Assembly: GCA_964471235.1 (NCBI GenBank)
Contig: CAYYGL010000014.1
Coordinates: 1 to 43,496 of the forward strand
Direction of reading: 5' to 3'
Source: CAYYGL01 sp964471235
Lineage (GTDB): Bacteria > Calditrichota > Calditrichia > RBG-13-44-9 > J075
Length of the DNA: 43,496 nucleotides
Positions 8,990 through 15,988 of the stretch are shown here, piece by piece; positions within the stretch are counted from its first letter, which is position 1; each line of letters opens with the position of its first letter. The notes under the pieces are model-generated. The model searched no databases and had not been told where the DNA came from. It saw only the letters and a list, made by a program, of their open reading frames with translations. Position numbers and translations under genes: made by a program.

Positions 8990-9890
8990 TGCGCTCGAAG
9001 AGTTTGTCAATTTCTTCCTGGGTAGTGCTATCGGATTCCTGAGTTTTGTTATTTTCCGATGGCTCGGCTTGAGAGGGATGGTTTTTATGACCGGAAATAC
9101 TGCCCCCCGGATCAACAGGTTCAACCGTAGCGGTGGTATCCTTCTCTTCGGATTTCTGAAGGGCATTCACAATTGCATCCACCCGGTGCTGATGACGAGA
9201 ATCCGTATAGCTGGCTTCCGGATTAAAGGATTGGGGGTACAAATTCGGTGCACCTTCCCCGGCATTAAGTGGATATTCGTTCAAATTACCGAGCAATGTT
9301 GTTAAGCGATTCTCCATAGAATGAATCATGTGTGTTACAGCGGCAATTTGTTGAGCGGTTATATCCTGCACCTGAAGAGAAATCATGATATTATTGGCGT
9401 TTTGATGTATTTTTTCGAGAGAACGTTCCAAACCATCTACCCGCTTATTGAGCCGGGTGCCCAGGGAACGTTTCTCCCGATACATCCACTTCAGTTTATC
9501 CATCAACTCCGGATGGGAATCGGATATTTCTTTCTTAATTAAGCGAGCCATACTGTCATCCAGTTGAATCATTTTTCCCAATTCTTCTTTCATCTGGCGG
9601 TATTCAGCCCGGACGCCGCCTAATTCCATCAATAAAAAATCAATAATATCCAGGATTTCCGTGGTCGCTAACTCGGTAGCCCGGGTAACATCACTCAATT
9701 TTGACGATGCATGAGGTATCTGGGAAGTGCTTTCCCGGATAGACGTATTCATCTCTTCCAGGATGGGGATAACTTCCTGAACAAACTGAAACAAATCTTC
9801 CAAAAAAGGAATGACGCGTTGTCCAAAAATAAAAAGTGCCTTCAACTCGTGAATTTTGGACAGGAGGACATTATGCTTGCGGTTGTTCAT
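8979..9890 (-). CDS. cheZ: CheY-phosphate phosphatase, CheZ family
   Basis: This 303-residue, mostly helical protein fits CheZ. An N-terminal helical stretch is followed by the family pattern P-x-A-S-x-x-L-x-x-V-T-x-A-T-E (59-73) and a long helical hairpin. The catalytic motif QDITAQQ matches QDLTGQV of Escherichia coli CheZ, keeping the catalytic Asp (Asp176) and Gln (Gln180). After a low-complexity linker (about 210-285), the tail EEIDKLF resembles the short C-terminal peptide used to dock CheY-P. The start at 9890 is chosen for GGAG six bases upstream; it overlaps the upstream cheY by 20 bases. CheZ speeds CheY-P dephosphorylation and so ends the signal. CheZ is best known from Proteobacteria. 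Confidence 0.85.
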   Translation of the reverse strand: MNNRKHNVLLSKIHELKALFIFGQRVIPFLEDLFQFVQEVIPILEEMNTSIRESTSQIPHASSKLSDVTRATELATTEILDIIDFLLMELGGVRAEYRQMKEELGKMIQLDDSMARLIKKEISDSHPELMDKLKWMYREKRSLGTRLNKRVDGLERSLEKIHQNANNIMISLQVQDITAQQIAAVTHMIHSMENRLTTLLGNLNEYPLNAGEGAPNLYPQSFNPEASYTDSRHQHRVDAIVNALQKSEEKDTTATVEPVDPGGSISGHKNHPSQAEPSENNKTQESDSTTQEEIDKLFERNDG

Positions 9891-10269
9891 CTTGCTCTCC
9901 GGATTGATGCTTGAGTATCGCTTCAATTTTATTGCGAATTACCTGGGGCATAAAGGGTTTTACAATGTAGCCATTGACCCGGGCTTTAATCGCGTTCATC
10001 ACATCCTTCTGGGTATCCCTGCCGGTAACCATCAATATTGGTAAATCCTTCAATTGCTCTTTTTCACGAATAGCCTGCACCAACTGCAAGCCGTTCATCC
10101 GCGGCATATTCCAATCCGTGATAATAAAATCCACCTGTTCCGTTTTTAAAATTTGCAGAGCCTCTTCCCCATGTTGGGCCTCAATTATGTCATCATAGCC
10201 AGCTTTGCGAAGGCTGTTGACTAAAATCCTCCGGGACATCAGGGCATCGTCAATAATTAAAAATTTCAT
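9871..10269 (-). CDS. cheY: chemotaxis response regulator CheY (copy 1)
   Basis: This is a single receiver domain of 132 residues. It has the acidic pair Asp7-Asp8, phospho-acceptor Asp52 in TDWNMPRMNG, Thr82 and Lys104 (VKPF). The DWNMP motif is typical of true chemotaxis CheY proteins. The start is the ATG at 10269 with GGTG upstream; an in-frame TTG at 10281 is less likely. A C-terminal tail rich in Gln and Glu extends past the receiver by about 10 residues. It sits directly upstream of cheZ with a 20-base overlap, so phosphatase and substrate are made together. It is similar to the next receiver gene, from which it probably arose by tandem duplication. Confidence 0.92.
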   Translation of the reverse strand: MKFLIIDDALMSRRILVNSLRKAGYDDIIEAQHGEEALQILKTEQVDFIITDWNMPRMNGLQLVQAIREKEQLKDLPILMVTGRDTQKDVMNAIKARVNGYIVKPFMPQVIRNKIEAILKHQSGEQDEQPQA

Positions 10270-10354
10270 TTCATACACCAAAATTGGAGTTCACTGGGTT
10301 CATTTTAATCTTCCCTTTCACATTAAGCCAGGTAAAGGGGGTGGCAAACCGAAC

Positions 10355-10723
10355 TTATGCCAATTTTAATACCTGGTCGATTTTTTCTTTCAACACCTCC
10401 GGAGTAAAGGGTTTGGTGATATAGTTATTTACCCGTGCCTGAAGCGCCTGCAGAACATCTTCCTTCATACTCCGGGTGGTTACCATCAAAATCGGAATGG
10501 AACCAAACGCGGGGCTGCTACGAACCGCCCGGGTAAATTCCAACCCGGTCATGTTGGGCATATTCCAATCGGTGATTATAAAATCCACAACTTCGACATT
10601 CAATTTTGCTAATGCATCTTTCCCGTCTACTGCTTCGATAATATCTGTATATCCCAGCCGCAGTAAGGCATTTTTCAATATCCTTCTCATCGTGAGGGAG
10701 TCATCAACTACCAGGAATTTCAT
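10355..10723 (-). CDS. cheY: chemotaxis response regulator CheY (copy 2)
   Basis: This is a 122-residue single receiver domain with Asp7-Asp8, phospho-acceptor Asp52 in TDWNMPNMTG, Thr82 and Lys104. It is the closest of the three receivers here to classical CheY (Escherichia coli has SDWNMPNMDG). The start at 10723 is preceded by GGAGG with 5 bases of spacing; the frame runs to a TTG at 10735 but that is not needed. The gap of 85 bases to the next cheY is the largest within this part of the operon. It probably shuttles phosphate from CheA to the motor or another output. Confidence 0.94.
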   Translation of the reverse strand: MKFLVVDDSLTMRRILKNALLRLGYTDIIEAVDGKDALAKLNVEVVDFIITDWNMPNMTGLEFTRAVRSSPAFGSIPILMVTTRSMKEDVLQALQARVNNYITKPFTPEVLKEKIDQVLKLA

Positions 10724-10735
10724 GATTTCCTCCAA

Positions 10736-11101
10736 CTAATTAATAAATTTAGAGACCTCATACTGAATCCGTTTCTGATCGAAAGGTTTAATCAAATAAG
10801 CATTGGCACCCAGTTCTTTGCCTAATTTTTTCTCACCTTCGCTATCCAATGAAGAAAGAATAATAATTGGCAACGCTTTCAATTCCTGATCGTCCCGAAT
10901 TGCCCGGACCAGTTCGAACCCATCCAGATTCGGCATGTTGAGATCGGTAATGATCAGGTCAACTTTTTTGTGGGCTAACAACTCCAGAGCATGCATACCG
11001 TCTTTGGCGGCGATAACCTGACATCCACGGGAACGCAGGGCAAACATCACAAATTTTCGAACCGATTCGGAGTCATCGACTATCATCACTACCTTCTTCA
11101 T
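10736..11101 (-). CDS. single-domain response regulator (CheY-like)
   Basis: This 121-residue receiver has Asp9-Asp10, phospho-acceptor Asp53 (TDLNMPNLDG), Ser83 in place of the usual Thr, and Lys106. It lacks the DWNMP signature of the two cheY genes that follow, so it is a more general receiver and may act as an extra phosphate sink or feed a different output. The start ATG at 11101 has AGGAG seven bases upstream. That AGGAG is built into the last codons and stop of cheR (stop at 11106), so translation of the two is probably coupled. Confidence 0.88.
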   Translation of the reverse strand: MKKVVMIVDDSESVRKFVMFALRSRGCQVIAAKDGMHALELLAHKKVDLIITDLNMPNLDGFELVRAIRDDQELKALPIIILSSLDSEGEKKLGKELGANAYLIKPFDQKRIQYEVSKFIN

Positions 11102-11105
11102 CCAA

Positions 11106-11978
11106 CTACTCCTTTTTGTAAACAATCGTCCGGGGAAAATGAACCGGCTTAAACGCCTGGCTCAACCCATAAAGAGCTTCGGAATATCCTAACAGTAAGT
11201 AGCCACCCCGGTTTAAGGCATCGTATAATGAAGTAATCACCTGAATTTTGGCATCCTTATCAAAATAGATCAACACATTCTCACAAAAAATTATGTCAAA
11301 ATTGCGCATGGAATTCATTCGAGATTTATCAAAAAGATTGAGATGTTTAAAAATGACCATCTCTTTAATAGGGGATTGAAGCCGATACCGATCACCTTCT
11401 TTCGAAAAATACTTCCGCATGTATACAGAAGGTACCTTGCGGATGGAATATTGTCGAAATTCCCCCTGTTTTGCTTTGTGAAGTACATTGGTATTAATAT
11501 CTGTTCCCCATATTTCAAATTGGATCCCCGGAAATCGGGGCTGAATTTTTTCATGAATGATCATCGCAAAGGTATAAGGTTCTTCACCGGAGGAACATCC
11601 GGCGCTCCATATTTTTACTTTGGGATGGTTCATTTTTAACTTTACAGAGACCACAGCAGGCAGCAATTCTTTTTCCAACACTTCAAGTTGGGGCTCATTA
11701 CGAAAAAAATATGTTTCGTTAATGGTGATCGAGTTTATTAATACCGGAAACTCTTTATGCATCGCCCCGTTTTTAAGCAACTCGATATACTCAGTATAAT
11801 TCTTAAGTTGTAAAGCGGAAATCCGCTGTCCTAACCGGGTTTCTAACAAATACTTCTTGTTTTCCGGGAAAAACAGCCCGGTATTTTTATAAATAATTTC
11901 TCGTAAATCCTCAAAAGCATCCCGGCTTAGCCGCTCAGTCTGTTGAGAGGTTAGAGATATTTGGCTAAAAAAATCCAT
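11106..11978 (-). CDS. cheR: chemotaxis protein methyltransferase CheR
   Basis: The predicted product is 290 residues. An all-helical N-terminal domain (about 10-80) is followed by the family motif NETYFFRN (87-94) and the S-adenosylmethionine-binding motif SAGCSSGEEPY (125-135), then GTDIN and the C-terminal part of the Rossmann fold with FCENVLIYFD. CheR methylates glutamates of chemoreceptors during adaptation, opposite to CheB. I prefer ATG at 11978 (AGGA seven bases upstream). An in-frame TTG at 12035 also has a fair AAAGGTGAT site and would add 19 residues, so the start is not certain. No receptor-binding pentapeptide target can be seen because no receptor gene is in the window. Confidence 0.95.
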   Translation of the reverse strand: MDFFSQISLTSQQTERLSRDAFEDLREIIYKNTGLFFPENKKYLLETRLGQRISALQLKNYTEYIELLKNGAMHKEFPVLINSITINETYFFRNEPQLEVLEKELLPAVVSVKLKMNHPKVKIWSAGCSSGEEPYTFAMIIHEKIQPRFPGIQFEIWGTDINTNVLHKAKQGEFRQYSIRKVPSVYMRKYFSKEGDRYRLQSPIKEMVIFKHLNLFDKSRMNSMRNFDIIFCENVLIYFDKDAKIQVITSLYDALNRGGYLLLGYSEALYGLSQAFKPVHFPRTIVYKKE

Positions 11979-12080
11979 CGATAAATCCTGACCATCACAG
12001 GTGTAGACACCAACATCCCGAGTATGGGATTTCAATTATCACCTTTCTAATACCGCTACCTTCACACGCCTGAATCCATT

Positions 12081-13448
12081 TCAATTCACTTCTTTTGCCA
12101 GCAATCCCATTACCTGATCTCGAATGAATTCGTCTTCGTCATTTTTTAATGTTTGTAAAAGACCGATGTATTGTTTAACGCCTTTTGCCGCCACAACCTC
12201 TAAAGCCTGGGAACGAACAATCACTTCCATGTCTTCTAATGCATGAACAATTATATCGTTAAGATGGGGGAGTGAGAATCCGGCAAATACCCGGAGCGCC
12301 CCTATTTTGGTTTCGATATCGAGATAATGAAAGTTGGCATTGACAAATTTACATGCCCGGCGTACGGCGGAGTTTTGATCCAGATATTCATCGGTTTTTG
12401 CATACTCTGCCATCAGGGCAATTAAAAAACGCGCTGTTTTCGGTACCGTAATACGGTTTTCTTCGGCTGCTTTTAATAAAAACGATAAGGTTTGAATACC
12501 CGAGTTTTTTAACAATTGAAAAATATGCTCATCCGTTTCCGGTGATATCCCAATTTTGTCTATCAATTTTTCAACATGTTCCTTGCCATTTAGTAAACTT
12601 AGTCCCTTAAGAGCAGCAACCAGGTAAACAGGATCCACATCATCCAGCATTTCCCAAAAGAACTTTTTGAAATGTGGCGGTAACGGTTGCCGGGTCTCCG
12701 GGGGGAGTTCCATTAATCGAGTTACAATGGAATGCAACAGTACCGACCGGGCAGCCGCATTGACCACATCCACCCGAGAAATTAACAGGGGCAACACTTC
12801 TGGATGATTGGTTCTGACAAGCGCTTCCGCGGCTGCCAATTGCACCACCGGGTCCTCATCATCCAACGCTTTTTTGAATAAGGGCAAAAAACGGTCTTCT
12901 CCGAATCCGGATAGAGTGGATAAGATATTATACCGCAAATACGGGGCGTTATCATAGCAAGCGAGCAGTTCATCCGCATACGCCCTGCCATTCAACATAC
13001 CCAGAGCATCTACTACCGCGGTTACCACATTGGGATCGGGATCATTTAAATGAGAAGCAATGGCATCAATGGCTTCTTGAGCGGGAAGCTGCGCCAGCAC
13101 ATCAACAGCGAATTTCCGCACATTTTTATCTTCTGAGTCCAAATACGGCAGTAACGGACGTACCGCCGGAGCACCAATTTTTACCAGGGTGTTTCCGGCT
13201 AAATTTCGAATCGTTATATCGTCACTGGTGATGAAATGTACGATCTCCCGGGCGGCACTTTCGCTGCCTTGCAAAATTAAAAACTGGGCAGCGGCATCCC
13301 GAACCCCACGGTCTTTGTCCCCCAACAATTGAGCCGCCACATTCAAATATTCACCGGCACAATCGCTCACTGCCAGATTTTCCAGCGTCTGTCTCTTTTC
13401 AAATGGAGCAGCATCGTTTAATTGTTGTAAGATTTCGGTTTTCATCAT
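12081..13448 (-). CDS. HEAT-repeat scaffold protein of the chemosensory operon
   Basis: This 455-residue protein is built of HEAT-type helical pairs of about 31 residues. They are clearest from about residue 30 to 250 (for example VRDAAAQFLILQG, IRNLAGNTLVKIG, VRKFAVDVLAQL, VVTAVVDALGML, VQLAAAEALVRT) and again at the C-terminus. There is no signal peptide, membrane segment or catalytic motif. Such solenoids bind proteins. It is the first large gene of the che operon and lies 46 bases before the possible TTG start of cheR, so a scaffolding or regulatory role in this pathway is inferred. The start is ATGATG at 13448/13445, with a poor ribosome binding site. The stop of a small upstream ORF lies three bases before it, suggesting coupled re-initiation. 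Confidence 0.85.
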   Translation of the reverse strand: MMKTEILQQLNDAAPFEKRQTLENLAVSDCAGEYLNVAAQLLGDKDRGVRDAAAQFLILQGSESAAREIVHFITSDDITIRNLAGNTLVKIGAPAVRPLLPYLDSEDKNVRKFAVDVLAQLPAQEAIDAIASHLNDPDPNVVTAVVDALGMLNGRAYADELLACYDNAPYLRYNILSTLSGFGEDRFLPLFKKALDDEDPVVQLAAAEALVRTNHPEVLPLLISRVDVVNAAARSVLLHSIVTRLMELPPETRQPLPPHFKKFFWEMLDDVDPVYLVAALKGLSLLNGKEHVEKLIDKIGISPETDEHIFQLLKNSGIQTLSFLLKAAEENRITVPKTARFLIALMAEYAKTDEYLDQNSAVRRACKFVNANFHYLDIETKIGALRVFAGFSLPHLNDIIVHALEDMEVIVRSQALEVVAAKGVKQYIGLLQTLKNDEDEFIRDQVMGLLAKEVN

Positions 13449-13451
13449 TTT

Positions 13452-13688
13452 CTATTCCGTCTCATCATTATTGACACACGGGGACTCGAAAAACACCACC
13501 GAACAGGAAAATTCACCAAAGGCATCTTTTCCCCCGGGGTATGGTAAACCATACCGGATTGCGGTATTTGCCGAGTGAAAAACACTTTGCTGGGGAAGTA
13601 CAAAACAGAAGTGCACGTCGTTTTGTAACGATTGAGCAGAAACGGCGCTGTAAATTAATAAATACTCTGTTGACATCCCGGTTGTCAT
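13452..13688 (-). CDS. possible small protein leading the che operon
   Basis: This is a 78-codon frame ending TAG three bases before the ATG of the HEAT-repeat gene. The first ATG (13688) has an AGGGA about ten bases upstream; a second ATG at 13676 lacks a clear site. The translation is not recognised: a short hydrophobic stretch (EYLLIYSAVSA), scattered cysteines and an acidic tail (VNNDETE). The tight spacing and the poor ribosome binding site of the next gene argue that it is translated and coupled to it. The short length and absence of any known domain argue against. A mobile repeat begins about 20 bases upstream of its start and may have supplied or displaced the operon promoter. Confidence 0.4.
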   Translation of the reverse strand: MTTGMSTEYLLIYSAVSAQSLQNDVHFCFVLPQQSVFHSANTAIRYGLPYPGGKDAFGEFSCSVVFFESPCVNNDETE

Positions 13689-13707
13689 CTTTAGACTTTC
13701 CCTGTCT

Positions 13708-13889
13708 GGAACAATTCAGCTCTATGAAAAAATGGTATTATAATAAACTTTTTTCGAACTCTCTCCCCTGGCAAAGCCATCCCTTTCGGACACTCCCACT
13801 CTTTTGAAAAGAAAGGGGGAAATTAGGAGGCGAGTTCTATCATCAAACGAAGCAACAATTCTAATTTTTTCGATGCATTAAAGTGTTAC
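13708..13889. mobile_element. degraded IS66-type non-autonomous repeat
   Basis: The left end GGAACAATTCAGCT matches the left end of the 21050 element (GTAACTATTCAGCT) at 12 of 14 positions. The right end finishes in GTTAC but is otherwise worn. The flanks CCCTGTCT (13700-13707) and TCCTGTCT (13890-13897) form an 8-bp target duplication with one mismatch, which is the strongest evidence. The inside holds an inverted pair GAACTCTCTCCCCT/AGGAGGCGAGTTC enclosing CTTTTGAAAAG. It lies just upstream of the che operon, so sequences in it could affect that operon's expression. Confidence 0.6.
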
Positions 13890-13944
13890 TCCTGTCTTAA
13901 TTACACTAAACCGATTTAAATATTCGTCATCAACGGTGTATTCT

Positions 13945-14045
13945 TGAATAACCGGGGGCAACGGCACCCAAGCCGAGGCGGCTCCTTGCCCAGTCAGCCG
14001 TCAGGCAGTCTGCTGGTTGAAGATGCACATTCCAGGGAAAATCTG
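13945..14045. other. GC-rich, potentially structured intergenic segment
   Basis: This stretch stands out from its A/T-rich surroundings. It can fold as GGCAA (from 13958) pairing with TTGCC near 13990, enclosing a second stem AGCC/GGCT. A further GCC-rich inverted section follows to about 14015. It lies directly after the stop of the deacetylase gene and upstream of the che operon, both on the minus strand. There is no U-run of a simple terminator. I could not match it to any riboswitch consensus I know. Confidence 0.3.
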
Positions 14046-14052
14046 TGGTGGG

Positions 14053-14763
14053 CTAAGCTTCAGAGAACAAATCCGTCAATGGATGAGAGACGCTCAGGGG
14101 AGGATATACACGGGAAAAATGTTCTCTTTTGGAGAAGTAGTCATAGCCATTGCCAATCTTTTTAAACTTTTCCCAGAGCTCCAGTTGGGACGCATGGCAA
14201 TGGATAGCATTCAATTTGTAAGGGAAATACGTACTGGCATCAATGATATGGGTAATCTCCTCTTCAGCAAACGGGATTACCTGGCGGTAAGGTTTAATCT
14301 TTTCCGCCTGCTCCGGGGAGATGCCGTAATAGAAAAAATGTGGGGGATCTGCTATTTGTTGAATCGCATTTCGGCACCAATTACTGACAGCAATGTGATC
14401 GGGATGGCCGGAAATACCCCGGGGATGGAAGGTGATTACCACGTGAGGTTTCAGTGATTCGATCTCCTGTGTCACAATCTCAATTCCTCTTTCAGCCGGA
14501 TAGTTCTCTAAAGCTTTGTCAGGAAGGTCATAAATATTGAGATAGCTGAGTTGTAACGCTTTTGCAGCGCATTTTAACTCCCGGGTTCGCATTTCTGCAA
14601 CTGCTTCCGGGGGAAGTGTTTTGCAGATTCCCATGGAGCCGGCTTCTCCTCGGGTCAGAGTAACCAATGCCACTTCATGACCGGTAAGTGCATAGCGGGC
14701 CAGGGTGGCACCGGGACCGTACGCTTCATCATCAGGGTGAGCGAAAATTGCCAGCAGTTTCAT
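14053..14763 (-). CDS. PIG-L/LmbE-family zinc-dependent deacetylase
   Basis: This 236-residue protein has the family signature AHPDDE at residues 8-13 (metal ligands His9 and Asp12) near the N-terminus and the second metal motif HPRGISGHPDH in mid-protein. The GEAGS loop is also present. Members remove an acetyl group from N-acetylglucosamine-type substrates, for example in mycothiol, bacillithiol or GPI-like pathways. The exact substrate cannot be told from sequence. Length fits a bacillithiol BshB-type enzyme, but no bshA or bshC is adjacent. The start at 14763 has GGAAGG five bases upstream; the frame continues upstream without a better start. It diverges from mtnA across 148 bases that must hold both promoters. 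Confidence 0.88.
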   Translation of the reverse strand: MKLLAIFAHPDDEAYGPGATLARYALTGHEVALVTLTRGEAGSMGICKTLPPEAVAEMRTRELKCAAKALQLSYLNIYDLPDKALENYPAERGIEIVTQEIESLKPHVVITFHPRGISGHPDHIAVSNWCRNAIQQIADPPHFFYYGISPEQAEKIKPYRQVIPFAEEEITHIIDASTYFPYKLNAIHCHASQLELWEKFKKIGNGYDYFSKREHFSRVYPPLSVSHPLTDLFSEA

Positions 14764-14911
14764 ATTTACCTTCCTGTTAGTATGGTATTCAAATGCACCA
14801 TAAAATAGGATCATATCTGTCATGAGGCAACTGACGATCGTAAAAAATTAAATATCTTGAAAATTTAGCCTTTCTATCATACATTCTCCCGTTTATTGAA
14901 GAAGAGGTTCT

Positions 14912-15958
14912 GTGTGTATGATAAAAGCTGTAGAATGGATAGACGACCACCTGCGATTGTTGGATCAAACTCTGATTCCTACCCAAACTGTTTACAAAGA
15001 AATTCAGACCATCGAAGAGATTTATGAAGCCATCCGGAAGCTGAGGGTACGGGGGGCGCCGGCAATTGGGATTACCGCCGCTTATGGGTTATACCTGGGA
15101 ATGCGCACTGAAAATCCCTCATCCCGGACAGAGTTTTTTCAATTGTTGGAGGGATACATTCAATATCTGGCAGGAGCGCGGCCGACCGCGGTGAACCTGT
15201 TCTGGGCAATGGAAGCCTTAAAACAGCGTCTACAAAAAACCTCCGGGAATGATGTGAAGGCTTTGACGAAAAAATTACTGGAACTTGCCCGTGAAGTTCA
15301 TGAGGATGATCGCCAGCGCTGTGATGCCATGGCAGACCATGGTCAGGATGTGGTGCCGGTAGGTGCCCGCATTCTTACCCATTGCAACACCGGCGCCCTG
15401 GCAACCGGGGGGATCGGAACTGCGTTTGGGGTCATTTACCGCGCTCATCAATTAGGCAAAAACGTTTCGGTATTTGCCGATGAAACCCGCCCGTTGTTAC
15501 AGGGCTCCCGCTTAACCGTCTGGGAATTGATGATGGCGAAGATTCCGGTGACCCTGATTTGTGACAACATGGCGGCAGCCCTGATGCAGCAAGGCAAGGT
15601 AGACCTGGCAATTGTGGGAGCAGACCGCATTGCAGCCGACGGATCAGTTGCCAATAAAATCGGAACATACAATGTTGCCCTGCTGGCAAAACATCATGGC
15701 ATCCCCTTTTATGTTGCCGCCCCTCTCTCCACTTTTGACCGTAGCATTTCATCCGGTAAAGACATTCCAATCGAAACCAGACCGGAAGATGAGGTCCGAA
15801 AAGTGTTCAATCAGTGTCAGATTACTGTTCCGGATGTTCCCTGCTGGAATCCGGCATTTGACGTCACTCCCCCGGAACTGGTATCCGGCATCATCACCGA
15901 AAAAGGAATTGTGTATCCACCATTTACCGAGTCCATTAAACGCATCTTTGCTACCTAA
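14912..15958 (+). CDS. mtnA: S-methyl-5-thioribose-1-phosphate isomerase
   Basis: This enzyme of the methionine salvage pathway converts 5-methylthioribose 1-phosphate to 5-methylthioribulose 1-phosphate. The 348-residue length is normal. Visible signatures are RVRGAPAIG, ARPTAVNLFWA, the catalytic cysteine in THCNTGALATGGIGTA (Cys158), ADETRPLLQGSRLT and the catalytic aspartate in VGADRIAADG (Asp238), followed by NKIGTY and PFYVAAPLSTFD. Two starts are possible: GTG at 14912 (AGAGG four bases upstream) or ATG at 14918 (ten bases). The difference is two residues. No other mtn gene lies nearby. A TPR lipoprotein gene follows after 30 bases and probably shares its transcript. Confidence 0.95.
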   Translation: MCMIKAVEWIDDHLRLLDQTLIPTQTVYKEIQTIEEIYEAIRKLRVRGAPAIGITAAYGLYLGMRTENPSSRTEFFQLLEGYIQYLAGARPTAVNLFWAMEALKQRLQKTSGNDVKALTKKLLELAREVHEDDRQRCDAMADHGQDVVPVGARILTHCNTGALATGGIGTAFGVIYRAHQLGKNVSVFADETRPLLQGSRLTVWELMMAKIPVTLICDNMAAALMQQGKVDLAIVGADRIAADGSVANKIGTYNVALLAKHHGIPFYVAAPLSTFDRSISSGKDIPIETRPEDEVRKVFNQCQITVPDVPCWNPAFDVTPPELVSGIITEKGIVYPPFTESIKRIFAT

Positions 15959-15988
15959 TTTTTACATCTAACCTGAAAGGAGTCACGT

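Noticed and set aside
8990..9166. N-terminal extension of cheA
   Set aside because: It lies within cheZ coding sequence, is basic and unlike a P1 domain, and the ATGATG at the cheZ stop gives the normal CheA N-terminus.
14764..14911. SAM-type riboswitch before mtnA
   Set aside because: The 148-base divergent gap is A/T-rich and shows no SAM-riboswitch core or terminator; methionine-salvage control cannot be supported from sequence.
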